The position numbers were made by a program, and so were the translations under genes. Positions 49,961 to 59,147 of a DNA stretch of 64,000 bases are shown piece after piece. The notes beneath the pieces are model-generated. The model had not been told where the DNA came from. It ran no database searches and was given only the letters and a program-made list of their open reading frames with translations. How positions within the stretch are numbered: position 1 is the stretch's first letter; each line of letters begins with the position of its first letter. Source of the DNA: Pseudolachnospira sp051055405 (lineage in GTDB: Bacteria; Bacillota; Clostridia; Lachnospirales; Lachnospiraceae); NCBI RefSeq assembly GCF_051055405.1, contig NZ_CP167068.1, positions 1,984,001 through 2,048,000 on the forward strand, given 5' to 3'.

Positions 49961-50772
49961 CAGAATGCGTTCCCCTCCCCGCTTTTATCAAATTTTGCCA
50001 GCACCAACATACTAATCAAGATAAAGACCATCATGACCAAAGACAACCCCGAACCCAAATGCCAGTTGGAACCCACGGTAAATTCCTGATCGATAATATT
50101 TCCAATTAAAAGAACTTTTCCTCCGCCCAGCATATTCGGGATCACAAAGGTGGTAAGCGATGGAATAAATACCATGGTAATCCCGCTGACAATGCCGGGA
50201 ACGCTTAAAGGAATTAAAATTTGGAATAAAATCTGCCGGTTGCTTGCGCCCAGATCCCGCGCCGCTTCCACCACACTGTCGTCAATTTTCATCAGTACAT
50301 TGTAGATGGGAAGCACCATAAAAGGCAGAAAATCATAGACCATGCCCATCACAATGGCCGCAGGCGTATTGATCAGACGCATATTTGGAAGACCAAGAAA
50401 CGAGAACAGATTGTTGATCACTCCATGTTTTTCCAAAATCGTCTGCCATGCCATGGTCCGTAAGAGAAAGTTCATCCACATGGGAAGGATAAATAAAAAC
50501 ACCACAAATCCTTTTTGCCCCAGGCCGCTTTTTCGTAAAATCAGCCCCAAGGGATAGGCCAGAATCAGGCAAATCAACGTACTGATCACTGCTAACAGCA
50601 GCGCCAATCCCAAAGCCTTTGCATGGGCGGGCACCGTGATCGAAGAAAGATTTGCCAGCGTAAACGCGCCGCTTCGGTCCGTCAGCCCGTAATAAACAAT
50701 CATCCCCAAAGGAACCACCGTACAACAGATCATCCACAGCAAATAAGGCCCTGCCAGTAATTTCCTACTCAT
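49960..50772 (-). CDS. potB: Spermidine/putrescine ABC transporter permease
   Basis: 270 residues with six hydrophobic spans; EAA loop VEAARDLGASNRQILFQILIPLSVPGI near 171-197. It pairs with PotC in the membrane and overlaps the end of potA by 8 bp. Confidence 0.94.
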   Translation of the reverse strand: MSRKLLAGPYLLWMICCTVVPLGMIVYYGLTDRSGAFTLANLSSITVPAHAKALGLALLLAVISTLICLILAYPLGLILRKSGLGQKGFVVFLFILPMWMNFLLRTMAWQTILEKHGVINNLFSFLGLPNMRLINTPAAIVMGMVYDFLPFMVLPIYNVLMKIDDSVVEAARDLGASNRQILFQILIPLSVPGIVSGITMVFIPSLTTFVIPNMLGGGKVLLIGNIIDQEFTVGSNWHLGSGLSLVMMVFILISMLVLAKFDKSGEGNAF

Positions 50773-51835
50773 CGACGCCTATCGCCTCCTCATCTTCTGA
50801 TTCTGGTTTATTCATGATCTGAATGTTAAAAGGATCGACCCATATACTGACCGGCGTTCCGACGGGATAACACCCCGTACTCTGAATCAACCACTCAAAT
50901 CCGCCTGCCTGTACTTCCATCTCATAGTGAACGCCTTTAAAAATCAGATGAGATACCACGCCGTCCAAAATCCCTTGGCCCGGCTCCCGCAGTACAATAT
51001 CCTCCGGGCGAATCACCACGTCCACCGGCCGGTTACGCCCAAAACCTTCATCCACACAGACAAATCGATGACCTAGGATTTCCACCAGCCGGTCCTCCCG
51101 CATCACGCCGTCCAAAATATTGCTGTCGCCGATAAAATCCGCCACAAAGGCATTTTCCGGTTCATTATAAATTTCTTCCGGCGTTCCCATCTGCTGAATA
51201 TAGCCCTGATTCATCACTACCACCTTATCCGACATGGTCAGGGCTTCCTCCTGGTCGTGGGTCACATAGATAAAGGTAATTCCCAATTCGTTCTTTAATC
51301 GAATCAGCTCATACTGCATATCCTGGCGCAGCTTTAAATCCAGCGCCCCCAAGGGTTCATCCAAGAGAAGAACGCGAGGCTCGTTGACAATAGCCCTGGC
51401 AATGGCGATCCGCTGCTGCTGTCCTCCGGAAAGGGACGCCACGCTTCTCTTCTCATATCCATCCAGGTTCACAAGCTTTAACGCATATTTCGTTTTATCC
51501 TGGATATAAGTTTTACTTTTTCCGCTTATTTTTAAACCAAAAGCAATATTTTCCTCGATGTTCATATGGGGGAACAAGGCATATTTCTGAAACACCGTAT
51601 TCAGCGGCCTTTTATTGGGAGGCACTGCCGCAATATCCTTTCCCTCAAACAAAACCTGGCCTTCATCCGGTTTTTCAAAGCCCCCGATAATCCGGAGCGT
51701 TGTGGTCTTTCCACAGCCAGAGGGGCCTAAAAGGGTAATGAACTCATTTTCCTGCACCGAAAGGTCCAGTTCATCCAATACCTTTGTTCCATCAAAACTT
51801 TTCGATATCTTTACCAATTCAATCAATGAACGCAT
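50765..51835 (-). CDS. potA: Spermidine/putrescine ABC transporter ATPase
   Basis: 356 residues from ATG 51835 (GGAGGAG ahead). Walker A GPSGCGKT near 36-43, signature LSGGQQQRIAIARAI near 134-148, Walker B VLLLDEPLGALD near 155-166, H-loop VTHDQEEALTMSD near 189-201. The C-terminal TOBE domain spans ~240-340. It powers PotBCD. It starts 37 bp after the regulator gene. Confidence 0.95.
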   Translation of the reverse strand: MRSLIELVKISKSFDGTKVLDELDLSVQENEFITLLGPSGCGKTTTLRIIGGFEKPDEGQVLFEGKDIAAVPPNKRPLNTVFQKYALFPHMNIEENIAFGLKISGKSKTYIQDKTKYALKLVNLDGYEKRSVASLSGGQQQRIAIARAIVNEPRVLLLDEPLGALDLKLRQDMQYELIRLKNELGITFIYVTHDQEEALTMSDKVVVMNQGYIQQMGTPEEIYNEPENAFVADFIGDSNILDGVMREDRLVEILGHRFVCVDEGFGRNRPVDVVIRPEDIVLREPGQGILDGVVSHLIFKGVHYEMEVQAGGFEWLIQSTGCYPVGTPVSIWVDPFNIQIMNKPESEDEEAIGVDE

Positions 51836-51872
51836 CCCTGCTCTCCTCCTGTGTAGACGGTTCCAATATTCT

Positions 51873-52406
51873 TTAAAAGCTAGGCGGTGTGCTGACCCAG
51901 ACAATCACTGCGCCAGATGCGGAAGCCAGATAGTGGGTCTGATCCGGCTTGTAGTAAAAAGCTTCTCCTTTTTTCGCCTTATAAGTGCGCTTCCCTAGGT
52001 GTATCGTCACAGATCCCTGCATCACATAGCCAAATTCTTCCCCTTCGTGAGGATTGTCCGGATATGTCGTTCCTCCCGGCTCTAAGGTAAGCAGGATCGG
52101 CTCCATCTCGTTTTTCTGCGCGTTGGGAATGATCCACTCTACCCGGTTTTTTAGCTCACAGTCCTTTTTTTCAAAAAAATCCGCTTTCTGGAATACGATT
52201 TGCTCCTCCACGGAATCGTCAAAAAAGTCCTTGAGGCTGGTTCCCAGACACTGAAGAATATCTGTCAGAGTCGCAATCGACGGGGATGTCAAATCCCGTT
52301 CCACCTGGGAAATAAAACCCTTTGACAGCTCCGCCCGGTCCGCCAATTCTTCCTGCGTCAGTCCCATCTTTACCCGAAGTTCTTTGATTTTCGGCCCGAT
52401 TTCCAT
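51873..52406 (-). CDS. XRE family regulator with C-terminal cupin (PuuR-like)
   Basis: 177 residues. N-terminal helix-turn-helix at 8-62 (LGLTQEELADRAELSKGFISQVERDLTSPSIATLTDILQCLGTSL in segments). A cupin domain follows at ~105-172 (PHEGEEFGYVMQGSVTIHLG; AFYYKPDQTHYLASASG). This layout matches PuuR-type polyamine regulators. It is the first gene of the polyamine transporter operon, so autoregulation is likely; the phased repeat at 52451-52489 is its probable operator. Confidence 0.92.
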   Translation of the reverse strand: MEIGPKIKELRVKMGLTQEELADRAELSKGFISQVERDLTSPSIATLTDILQCLGTSLKDFFDDSVEEQIVFQKADFFEKKDCELKNRVEWIIPNAQKNEMEPILLTLEPGGTTYPDNPHEGEEFGYVMQGSVTIHLGKRTYKAKKGEAFYYKPDQTHYLASASGAVIVWVSTPPSF

Positions 52407-52450
52407 CTACTCACCCACTTTCCATTCGCCGCTTAATAAAACAGCAAAAG

Positions 52451-52489
52451 CTAAACACAAAGTTTAGTAGTTCTAAACCGCAAGTTTCA
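52451..52489. promoter_or_regulatory. Four half-sites at 11-bp steps (probable operator of the XRE regulator)
   Basis: CTAAAC at 52451, GTTTAG at 52462, CTAAAC at 52473 and degenerate GTTTCA at 52484, each exactly 11 bp apart and alternating in direction. Neighbours form two overlapping palindromes. The array runs from the -10 box of the pot promoter downstream across the start of transcription. Confidence 0.8.
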
Positions 52490-52517
52490 TATTATCGTAA
52501 CCCCTACTTTCTGTCAA
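52489..52517 (-). promoter_or_regulatory. Promoter of the XRE-potABCD operon
   Basis: On the minus strand TTGACA (52517-52512), 17-bp spacer, TAATAT (52494-52489). The array of half-sites begins at its -10. Confidence 0.85.
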
Positions 52518-52535
52518 TACTTTTTCTCCGGAATC

Positions 52536-52564
52536 TTAACAAAACATAAAAGTGATGATATAAT
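52536..52564 (+). promoter_or_regulatory. Promoter of the lactonase gene
   Basis: TTAACA at 52536-52541, 17-bp spacer, TATAAT at 52559-52564, 33 bp before the start codon. Confidence 0.75.
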
Positions 52565-52597
52565 AGGATAAATTGACAAACATACAAAGGAGTCTTT

Positions 52598-53674
52598 ATG
52601 AGCCAATTTTATACTGCCTATGTTGGTTCTTACACGGATACCAATTCCGGAAAAGGCCTAACCATTTTTGATGTAGATGTAGAGCGTGGAGATTTAAAAA
52701 AGCGGGGAGAAGTGGAAGTCAGCAACGCGACGTATCTGATCACTTCGCCGGATCAAAGGTATCTGTACGCGACTACGGACAAGGGAATCGCCTCCTTTCG
52801 CATCCTCCCGGACGGAAATCTGCGGCGGCTCAACACCGCCGCCATCCGTGGTATGCGCGGCTGTCATCTCTCGACAACGGCGGATAACCGTTTCCTCTTT
52901 GTGTCCGGTTCTTTTGATGGAAAAATTACCGTTTTGCATATCAACGAAGACGGCTCTGTCGGCTCCATTGCCGACGGTATTTTCCACAAAGGTCTTGGCA
53001 GCATCGCGGAAAGAAATTTTCAGCCCCATGTCCGCTGCGCGGTGCTGACTCCAGATGAAAAGTATCTTTGCGTCGCGGATTCCGGTATGGATCAGATCAA
53101 AATATATCGATTCCAGCGGAAAACCGGCGAATTAACGGAAGCCGACGTCATTCGCTGCCACCTTCAGGCCGCGCCCTGCTTCCTGCTGTTTTCCCCGGAC
53201 GGAAAATACCTCTATGTTATGAAAGAGTTAAGCAACAAAATCGCTGTTTACTCTTACGACGGTTCTGGAAAACAGCCGATATTTGAACAGATTCAGGTCG
53301 TTTCTACATTGGGGAAAAAATTTAACGACTACAGCGCCGCTACCATGATGACCTTTGCAAAAGACGCCAGCCGGCTGCTTTGCACCAACACAGGCGATCA
53401 CAGCCTTGGTATTTTTGAACGGGATCAGGAGACAGGTCTGCTACGGCAGATGAGCGTTTTGCCGATCAGCGGAGAGCGTCCGACGGATATCTGTATGTTT
53501 CCAGATGAACGCCATCTGTTTTGCGCCAACTATGAATCCAGCACCCTGACCTTCTTCCGGGTTCATTTCGATACCGGCCTGATCGTCATGTCCCGCGCGC
53601 CGCTTCCAGTAGACCAACCGGAATGCGCCTTGATCGTATCGCCGCCGCAAACGGACAGCAGCAAAAGGCTTTGA
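52598..53674 (+). CDS. Lactonase family protein (6-phosphogluconolactonase-like beta-propeller)
   Basis: 358 residues. Seven-bladed propeller (YbhE/Pgl type), with AYVGSYTDTNSGKGLTIFDVD near residues 3-23, PHVRCAVLTPDEKYLCVADSGMDQIKIYRF near 148-178, and FSPDGKYLYVMKELSNKIAVY near 204-224. These enzymes hydrolyse 6-phosphogluconolactone or similar sugar lactones. No pentose-phosphate genes are adjacent, so the substrate is open. AAAGGAG lies eight bases before ATG 52598. Confidence 0.88.
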   Translation: MSQFYTAYVGSYTDTNSGKGLTIFDVDVERGDLKKRGEVEVSNATYLITSPDQRYLYATTDKGIASFRILPDGNLRRLNTAAIRGMRGCHLSTTADNRFLFVSGSFDGKITVLHINEDGSVGSIADGIFHKGLGSIAERNFQPHVRCAVLTPDEKYLCVADSGMDQIKIYRFQRKTGELTEADVIRCHLQAAPCFLLFSPDGKYLYVMKELSNKIAVYSYDGSGKQPIFEQIQVVSTLGKKFNDYSAATMMTFAKDASRLLCTNTGDHSLGIFERDQETGLLRQMSVLPISGERPTDICMFPDERHLFCANYESSTLTFFRVHFDTGLIVMSRAPLPVDQPECALIVSPPQTDSSKRL

Positions 53675-53692
53675 CCATGATAGTCAAAGCCT
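53666..53692. terminator. Bidirectional terminator between the lactonase and SLC13 genes
   Basis: AGGCTTTGAC and GTCAAAGCCT, 10-bp perfect arms, 7-base loop. The stem includes the lactonase stop codon. T-runs: AATTTCT on the plus strand, CCTTTTGC on the minus strand. Confidence 0.75.
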
Positions 53693-53720
53693 AATTTCTA
53701 CCTATTACAATCCACAGATG

Positions 53721-55094
53721 TTACCCAACTTGAAATATCATGAGCCAAAAGCCAATGATCACCGCGGATACCAATGTCATGACGCTTCCATATTTCAGCA
53801 TATCCTTTTGCGTAAACAACCTGGCGGAATAGGGAATTACATTGACCGGGCTGCTGGTGATCAAAAGGAAGGCCAGCGCGGATGAAAAAATGCAGGGAGC
53901 TACCAAGGCCCAAGGGGCCTGGCCCGTCTGCTCCGCCAAGGAAATCATGATCGGCACAAGGATAATTCCACTGACCGTATTGCTGCTGAAAAGCATCTTC
54001 AGCAGAGAAACCGCCGCCACAATATAGGCACTGGAAAGAAAGAGTCCCTTGGCCAGCAAATCCTTGGAGAAAAATAGCTTTGCGATGGTCTCAGCCGTCC
54101 CATAACGATATAGGATGTCTCCTAAAAGAACTCCCGCGCAGATCAAAATCACAGAATCCCAGCTAATCGAAGAAATTGCCTTTTTCCAAGAAAGGATCTG
54201 TATCTTCGGGAGAAAAAGCGCCATTCCCGCCAACAAGGCGACATAATGGCTTTCCAGTCCCAACTTTTCCCCAAAAATCCACAAGAAAATAGCCGCGCCG
54301 AAAATAGCTAACAGGCAGCGTTCTTTCTTTCCCAGAGAAATCTTTTTCTCCTCCCAAGACAATGGACGGCAGCCACGGACGCCCCAGGATAGAATTCCCC
54401 AACCAGCTCCTAACAAAGTCAGGCTGATGGGAATTCCGATGGACATCCAGGAAAAGAAATCAATTGTAATTCCGCAATGTTCCTTTAAATAGGATACAGC
54501 GATCAAATTTGCCCCTGTAGCAATGGGGGTAGCCACTCCTCCGATCGCGCAGCCCCATGCCACCGCCAAAGTCATCGCCTTTCCCAAAAGCGGGTAATCC
54601 TCTCTCTCTTTCTGCCCTTCCAAGAGAGACATGACAATAGGGAAAACAATGGCGGCTGCCGCTACTTCTGTCACCCACATAGCCAGGAGGCATCCGGTCA
54701 TAAGAATTCCCAGCAAAAGAAATACGGCTTTTGTCCCAAACAAACGAAAGATTTTCATGGAAATCCACGCCCCTACATTCGTCTGGCTAAAGGCTGAAGA
54801 CAAAAGAAGCACTCCTAAGAAAAAAGCAAAAATCGTATTTCCAAAGCTTGCCGCTATCGCTTCCTCAAACTCCACAAGACCGGTAAGCGGAGCGCAGAGA
54901 ACCACAAGCAGAGCCGTCACCCCGATCGGAACGCTTTCCAAGGCCCAGTTGACGACGGCAAACAGCAAAAGCGCCAGCGCCATCACGTCGCCGCCGCCTG
55001 GCAAATAAGAATTTGCCTTTCCCCAACACAGGAGAAGTAAGCCTCCAAGGGAACCATAAAAAACCCAGGCTTTCCAACCGTTCTCTTTTTTCAT
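53721..55094 (-). CDS. SLC13/DASS family anion:Na+ symporter or exchanger
   Basis: 457 residues with about 11 hydrophobic spans. DASS features: NWALESVPIGVTALLVVLCAPLTG near residue 49-72, GVATPIATGANLIAVSYL (the SNT-like site) near 177-194, and the mirrored second motif LLITSSPVNVIPYSARLF near 411-428. Family members move di- or tricarboxylates, some as exchangers. It is the last gene of the eight-gene operon, so it might import or export an acid linked to the pathway. Direction cannot be told. Confidence 0.85.
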   Translation of the reverse strand: MKKENGWKAWVFYGSLGGLLLLCWGKANSYLPGGGDVMALALLLFAVVNWALESVPIGVTALLVVLCAPLTGLVEFEEAIAASFGNTIFAFFLGVLLLSSAFSQTNVGAWISMKIFRLFGTKAVFLLLGILMTGCLLAMWVTEVAAAAIVFPIVMSLLEGQKEREDYPLLGKAMTLAVAWGCAIGGVATPIATGANLIAVSYLKEHCGITIDFFSWMSIGIPISLTLLGAGWGILSWGVRGCRPLSWEEKKISLGKKERCLLAIFGAAIFLWIFGEKLGLESHYVALLAGMALFLPKIQILSWKKAISSISWDSVILICAGVLLGDILYRYGTAETIAKLFFSKDLLAKGLFLSSAYIVAAVSLLKMLFSSNTVSGIILVPIMISLAEQTGQAPWALVAPCIFSSALAFLLITSSPVNVIPYSARLFTQKDMLKYGSVMTLVSAVIIGFWLMIFQVG

Positions 55095-55103
55095 TCTCTG
55101 CTC

Positions 55104-56507
55104 CTATCGGAAACCGCCAAAGGCAACCCGTCCTGCCAAGAGAGCCTGAATTTTCTCTTCCGACTCCTCGGTTTTCTCCCAGGGCCTCATATGGCAGGTA
55201 TCCTGAATCCAAAAAAGTTCTGGATGTTCCTTCGTGTACGGCGTCCACGTCTCCCCCCCTGGATAATTGGGAGTTCCTTCCTTTATGAAAGCTGCCCAAC
55301 GATCCGCCAGCTCATTGGACAAATCAAAATCCACGCCGGTATAATGCCGTCCAGAACGGAGCAAGGTCTGGAACACATAATGGTGTTCCGAAGAATGTCC
55401 TGCCTTTTTTGCACCGGGAGGAATTTTATCAAAGTAGTAGAGGTAACTGTTTTTTCTGCCGAGGCGGATCTCATTCTCTCCCCACGCTAAATTTAGATAG
55501 GTCAGCGCCTTCCATTCCCCGGAGGTAGAACCCAGCATATAATCCAGCTTTGGATAGTGCCCTTTCCTGCATGCGTCCATCGGGCTTTCTGCTAAAAAGG
55601 AACCGTCGATCACCGGAGCAAAACGCATGAACCCGCCAATTCCATCCGGCTCGCCTTCCGCCAAAGGACGTTTGATATATTCCCAAAAGCCATCCAAAAG
55701 GACTTCCGCCGACGTGTCTCTTCCTTCCTCTAAGGAATGAATGCCCATAAACTGGAAAAACATTTCTCCCAGCCGCTCTCCCTCGCTCAGATTCCGTCCC
55801 CACTGGTTTACCGGCGGCTTCATACCGCCGCCGGACTGCATAATTGCCCGCTGAAACAGGCCTCCGGCGGAGGGAGCCGCTAACAGATAGCTGATGCTCG
55901 CGGCTCCCGCAGATTGGCCAAACACGGTAACACGTTCCGGATCTCCACCGAAACTGGAAATATTCCGCTTCACCCAGGAGAGGGCGGCGACCTGGTCTTT
56001 CAGGCCGTAATTTCCGGATGTTCCCCCTTCCCTTGTCAATTCCGGGTGAGTGAAAAATCCAAAAATATTTGTGCGATAGGTAATCGTCACCACAACGATT
56101 CCTCTTTTTGCAAAGCCCTCCCCGTCGTAAGCGTTATTATAACTAAATCCTTTGGCAAAACCTCCGCCATGGATATAGACCGCCACCGGAAGCTTTTCCT
56201 CCTCCGATTCCGCCGGCGTCCAAATATTTAAATACAGACAGTCCTCGCTCTTCTTTAAATCCTTTAAATAGAATTCCCGCGCCACTATGGCGGACGCTCC
56301 TGTATCTTCTTTTTGCATGGCAGCCGGGGCAAAATGATGACATTCCCGTACTCCACTCCATGATTCCGGAGGAAGAGGCTCTCGCCAACGCAGTCTGCCT
56401 ACCGGAGGAGCGGCAAAAGGGATTCCACGAAATACGGTAATCTGTTGATTCGACGCTTCAATTCCCTCTACCGCTCCGCTCTCTGTCCAAGCTATTTTCA
56501 TAGCCAT
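55104..56507 (-). CDS. Type-B carboxylesterase
   Basis: 467 residues, the normal size. No signal peptide, so cytosolic. FRGIPFAAPPVGRLRWREP near 28-46, oxyanion loop VYIHGGGFAKG near 130-140, nucleophile Ser in FGQSAGAASI near 194-203 (usual FGESAG), and the late His in HSSEHHYVF near 382-390. The enzyme cleaves carboxylic esters; the wide family range includes plant and drug esters. It follows the binding protein gene by 23 bp, so it may act on the imported compound. Confidence 0.92.
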   Translation of the reverse strand: MAMKIAWTESGAVEGIEASNQQITVFRGIPFAAPPVGRLRWREPLPPESWSGVRECHHFAPAAMQKEDTGASAIVAREFYLKDLKKSEDCLYLNIWTPAESEEEKLPVAVYIHGGGFAKGFSYNNAYDGEGFAKRGIVVVTITYRTNIFGFFTHPELTREGGTSGNYGLKDQVAALSWVKRNISSFGGDPERVTVFGQSAGAASISYLLAAPSAGGLFQRAIMQSGGGMKPPVNQWGRNLSEGERLGEMFFQFMGIHSLEEGRDTSAEVLLDGFWEYIKRPLAEGEPDGIGGFMRFAPVIDGSFLAESPMDACRKGHYPKLDYMLGSTSGEWKALTYLNLAWGENEIRLGRKNSYLYYFDKIPPGAKKAGHSSEHHYVFQTLLRSGRHYTGVDFDLSNELADRWAAFIKEGTPNYPGGETWTPYTKEHPELFWIQDTCHMRPWEKTEESEEKIQALLAGRVAFGGFR

Positions 56508-56530
56508 AGGTATTACGCTTTCCTTTCCGA

Positions 56531-58147
56531 TTACTCGAAATGAGTTTGATAATCGATCGCTAACTGTCCGTTTCCTCTGATGCAGGTTCCCTGAAGTCCT
56601 TCCACCGCGAGAGCCAAGGGTTCTTTACTGCAGATGGAAACCCAGATCATATCTTCCAGGAACAAATCCTGCAGTTCATAAGTCAATTCCTGCTTTTTCG
56701 TTTCATCAAACTCTACCATAATCTTGTCAAGTAAAGCTCCATATTCCTGCGCGTGATCACCTGTATAATAGGTGTATTGGCTGCTGTTTGGTACAGAAAA
56801 TTGAGGGTGGGAGCTGCGGTACAAACCATAGAGGGGATCCATATTGCTGAACACCAAATCCAGCAAATACATATCATACCCTTCCCCTTTTAACAAATAC
56901 TGGTCCTTCTGAGCCGCCAGTTCCAACGTCTCGATTTCTACCTTAATGTTAATCTGGCTCAGCATGTTTTGGACTGCTTCCGCCGTCTGGGTATGATAGG
57001 AACGGGAATCCGTCAAAAGCTTGACCGTAAAGCCCTGCTCATATCCAGCCTCCGCCATATACTGTTTTGCTCTTTCCAGATCATACGCATAAGGATCCTC
57101 TTCCAAAGCCGCGTTATATCCCCACGTATCTTTGGTCAGCACAGACACGTTGGTATTTCCCTCGATGGGCCAAATAATATTGCAGATAGCATTCTTATCA
57201 ATCGCGCAGGCAATCGCCTTCCGGACTAAGACATTGCTCATATAGGTAGAATTATGGTTAAAGTTCAAATTGTTGGCACGGAGGCTGGTACCCTCTGAGC
57301 TAATTACTTTTAATCCCTGGGTCTCTCCGTTTTGCACCCGCTGGACATCCGCGCTGTTACTCTCCATGACCGCGTCTACCCCGCCGGTCTCCAATTCGAT
57401 CATCGCCTGGGAAAGCTCATTGATATAACGGATCGTTACCGTCTCCAAGGCAGGAGTTCCCTCCCAATAATCATCAAACCGCTCCAGTTCAATCCGATCG
57501 CCCTGCATCCACTCTTTAAATTTGTAGGGACCGGTTCCTACCGGACGGTTCTGGAATTCTTCTCCCAGGTCGTTCCAAGACTTTTCTCCCACGATAACGC
57601 ACATATTCTGCATATCCGCCAAATTAGCCAGCAGGCCAGAATCCGCTACTTTCAGGGGAACATAGACCGTATAGTCGTCTTCGGCCTTTACGTTTGCGAA
57701 GTCAATGGCGCTCACGGTAGCCTTGATTTTGGACGATTCTCCCCACACGCCCATCGTAAAGACCACATCGCTGGCCTTCATCTCCTCACCGTCGTGGAAA
57801 TGAACCCCCTTCCGCAGGTGGAATGTCAACGACAGATTGTCGTCGCCATACTCCCAACTTTCCGCAAGACACGGCTCTAAGGTGGAACCATCCATTCCAA
57901 TCCGGACTAAGGTTTCAAAAATAGTCCCGCAGACTGCATTTTTTACTCCCAGATTCGACGTATTGTAGGGATGCAGGTTAGCCGGCTCCCCCGCGGAAGT
58001 AGACATGACCAAAGAAGTCTTGCCCGCTTTACTGGAAGCGGCGCCAGTGGTTTCCTTACCTTCGGGCGAAGTGCCCGTGCTTCCGCCGGAACAACCGGAA
58101 AGCAGCATTGCAATACACAGCCCTACAGCTAATACTCTCTTTTTCAT
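56531..58147 (-). CDS. ABC transporter substrate-binding lipoprotein (DppA/OppA family)
   Basis: 538 residues. Lipobox LLSGC (Cys19) at the end of the signal peptide. Family 5 signature AESWEYGDDNLSLTFHLRKGVHFHDGEEMKASDVVFT around residues 100-136, and later VRKAIACAIDKNAICNII near 307-324. It binds a peptide or another hydrophobic cation outside the membrane and delivers it to the transporter. The ligand is unknown. Note that it lies at the end of the transporter genes, behind both ATPases. Confidence 0.92.
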   Translation of the reverse strand: MKKRVLAVGLCIAMLLSGCSGGSTGTSPEGKETTGAASSKAGKTSLVMSTSAGEPANLHPYNTSNLGVKNAVCGTIFETLVRIGMDGSTLEPCLAESWEYGDDNLSLTFHLRKGVHFHDGEEMKASDVVFTMGVWGESSKIKATVSAIDFANVKAEDDYTVYVPLKVADSGLLANLADMQNMCVIVGEKSWNDLGEEFQNRPVGTGPYKFKEWMQGDRIELERFDDYWEGTPALETVTIRYINELSQAMIELETGGVDAVMESNSADVQRVQNGETQGLKVISSEGTSLRANNLNFNHNSTYMSNVLVRKAIACAIDKNAICNIIWPIEGNTNVSVLTKDTWGYNAALEEDPYAYDLERAKQYMAEAGYEQGFTVKLLTDSRSYHTQTAEAVQNMLSQINIKVEIETLELAAQKDQYLLKGEGYDMYLLDLVFSNMDPLYGLYRSSHPQFSVPNSSQYTYYTGDHAQEYGALLDKIMVEFDETKKQELTYELQDLFLEDMIWVSICSKEPLALAVEGLQGTCIRGNGQLAIDYQTHFE

Positions 58148-58165
58148 TTTTCACTCTCCTATTTT

Positions 58166-59125
58166 TTATTTTTGATTAATTGCCTCGCAGCAATGACAAG
58201 CTGTCCAATGATTTTTTTCGATCTCCCGCAGCTTTGGAACTTCCCGCCGGCAAATATCTTTCGCATACGGGCATCTGGGAGCGAATCGGCATCCTGGCTT
58301 CGGATTAATCGGGGAAGAAAGTTCTCCCTCCAGCAGAATCCTTTTCTTCTCATGGAATAAATCCGGAATCGGAATCGCCGACAGCAACGCTTTTGTATAA
58401 GGATGGAGCGGCCGTTCAAACAATGTTTCCGATTCGCAGTGCTCCACCATCTGGCCCAAATACATCACGCAGATTCGATGAGAGATGTACTTTACTACCG
58501 ACATGTCATGGGTAATGAATATATATGTAAGTCCATATTCATCCTGCAGATCCAGCATCAGATTCAAGATCTGGGCCTGAATCGACACATCCAGGGCGGA
58601 GACCGGCTCGTCGCATACGATAAACTTGGGCTGCAGAGCCAACGCCCTGGCAATTCCGATCCGCTGCCGCCTTCCTCCATCGAGCTCATGGGGATATGAA
58701 TTCATCAGCCGCCTGGCCAGACCCACTGTATCCATCAATTCCAAAACCTTTTTTTCAATCTGCTGTTTTCCATAATTTCCCGAAATTTTTAAAGGCTCTG
58801 CAATCGCTTCGCTGATCGACATACGGGGATTCAAGGAAGAAAACGGATCCTGGAAGATGATCTGCATTTCTTTCCGGAGCTCGCTTAACTCCCGCCTGCC
58901 CACATGGGTGATATCTTTTCCCTCAAAAAAGATCTGGCCCCCTGTACTATCCAATAGGTGAAGAATTACTCTCCCCAAGGTGGATTTTCCACACCCCGAC
59001 TCTCCTACCACGCCCAAGGTCTGGCCGGCTTCAATGGAAAAGGAAAGTCCATCTACAGCATGAAGGGTTCCTCGAGAGGTTTTAAAATATTTTTTTAAAT
59101 CTTTCACTTCTAATATGGTAGACAC
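58166..59125 (-). CDS. Oligopeptide-type ABC transporter ATPase (DppF/OppF type)
   Basis: 319 residues. Walker A GESGCGKS near 40-47, Walker B FIVCDEPVSALDVS near 168-181, H-loop FITHDMSVV near 203, and the C-terminal oligopeptide domain with Cys motif CRFAPRCPYAKDIC near 283-296. The signature loop reads LDGGRRQRIGIARAL instead of LSGGQ, so the ATP site formed by this loop may be weak or inactive. It pairs with the other ATPase (23 bp upstream). Confidence 0.92.
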   Translation of the reverse strand: MSTILEVKDLKKYFKTSRGTLHAVDGLSFSIEAGQTLGVVGESGCGKSTLGRVILHLLDSTGGQIFFEGKDITHVGRRELSELRKEMQIIFQDPFSSLNPRMSISEAIAEPLKISGNYGKQQIEKKVLELMDTVGLARRLMNSYPHELDGGRRQRIGIARALALQPKFIVCDEPVSALDVSIQAQILNLMLDLQDEYGLTYIFITHDMSVVKYISHRICVMYLGQMVEHCESETLFERPLHPYTKALLSAIPIPDLFHEKKRILLEGELSSPINPKPGCRFAPRCPYAKDICRREVPKLREIEKNHWTACHCCEAINQK

Positions 59126-59147
59126 TATTTTCCCTCCTTGGCTGTTC

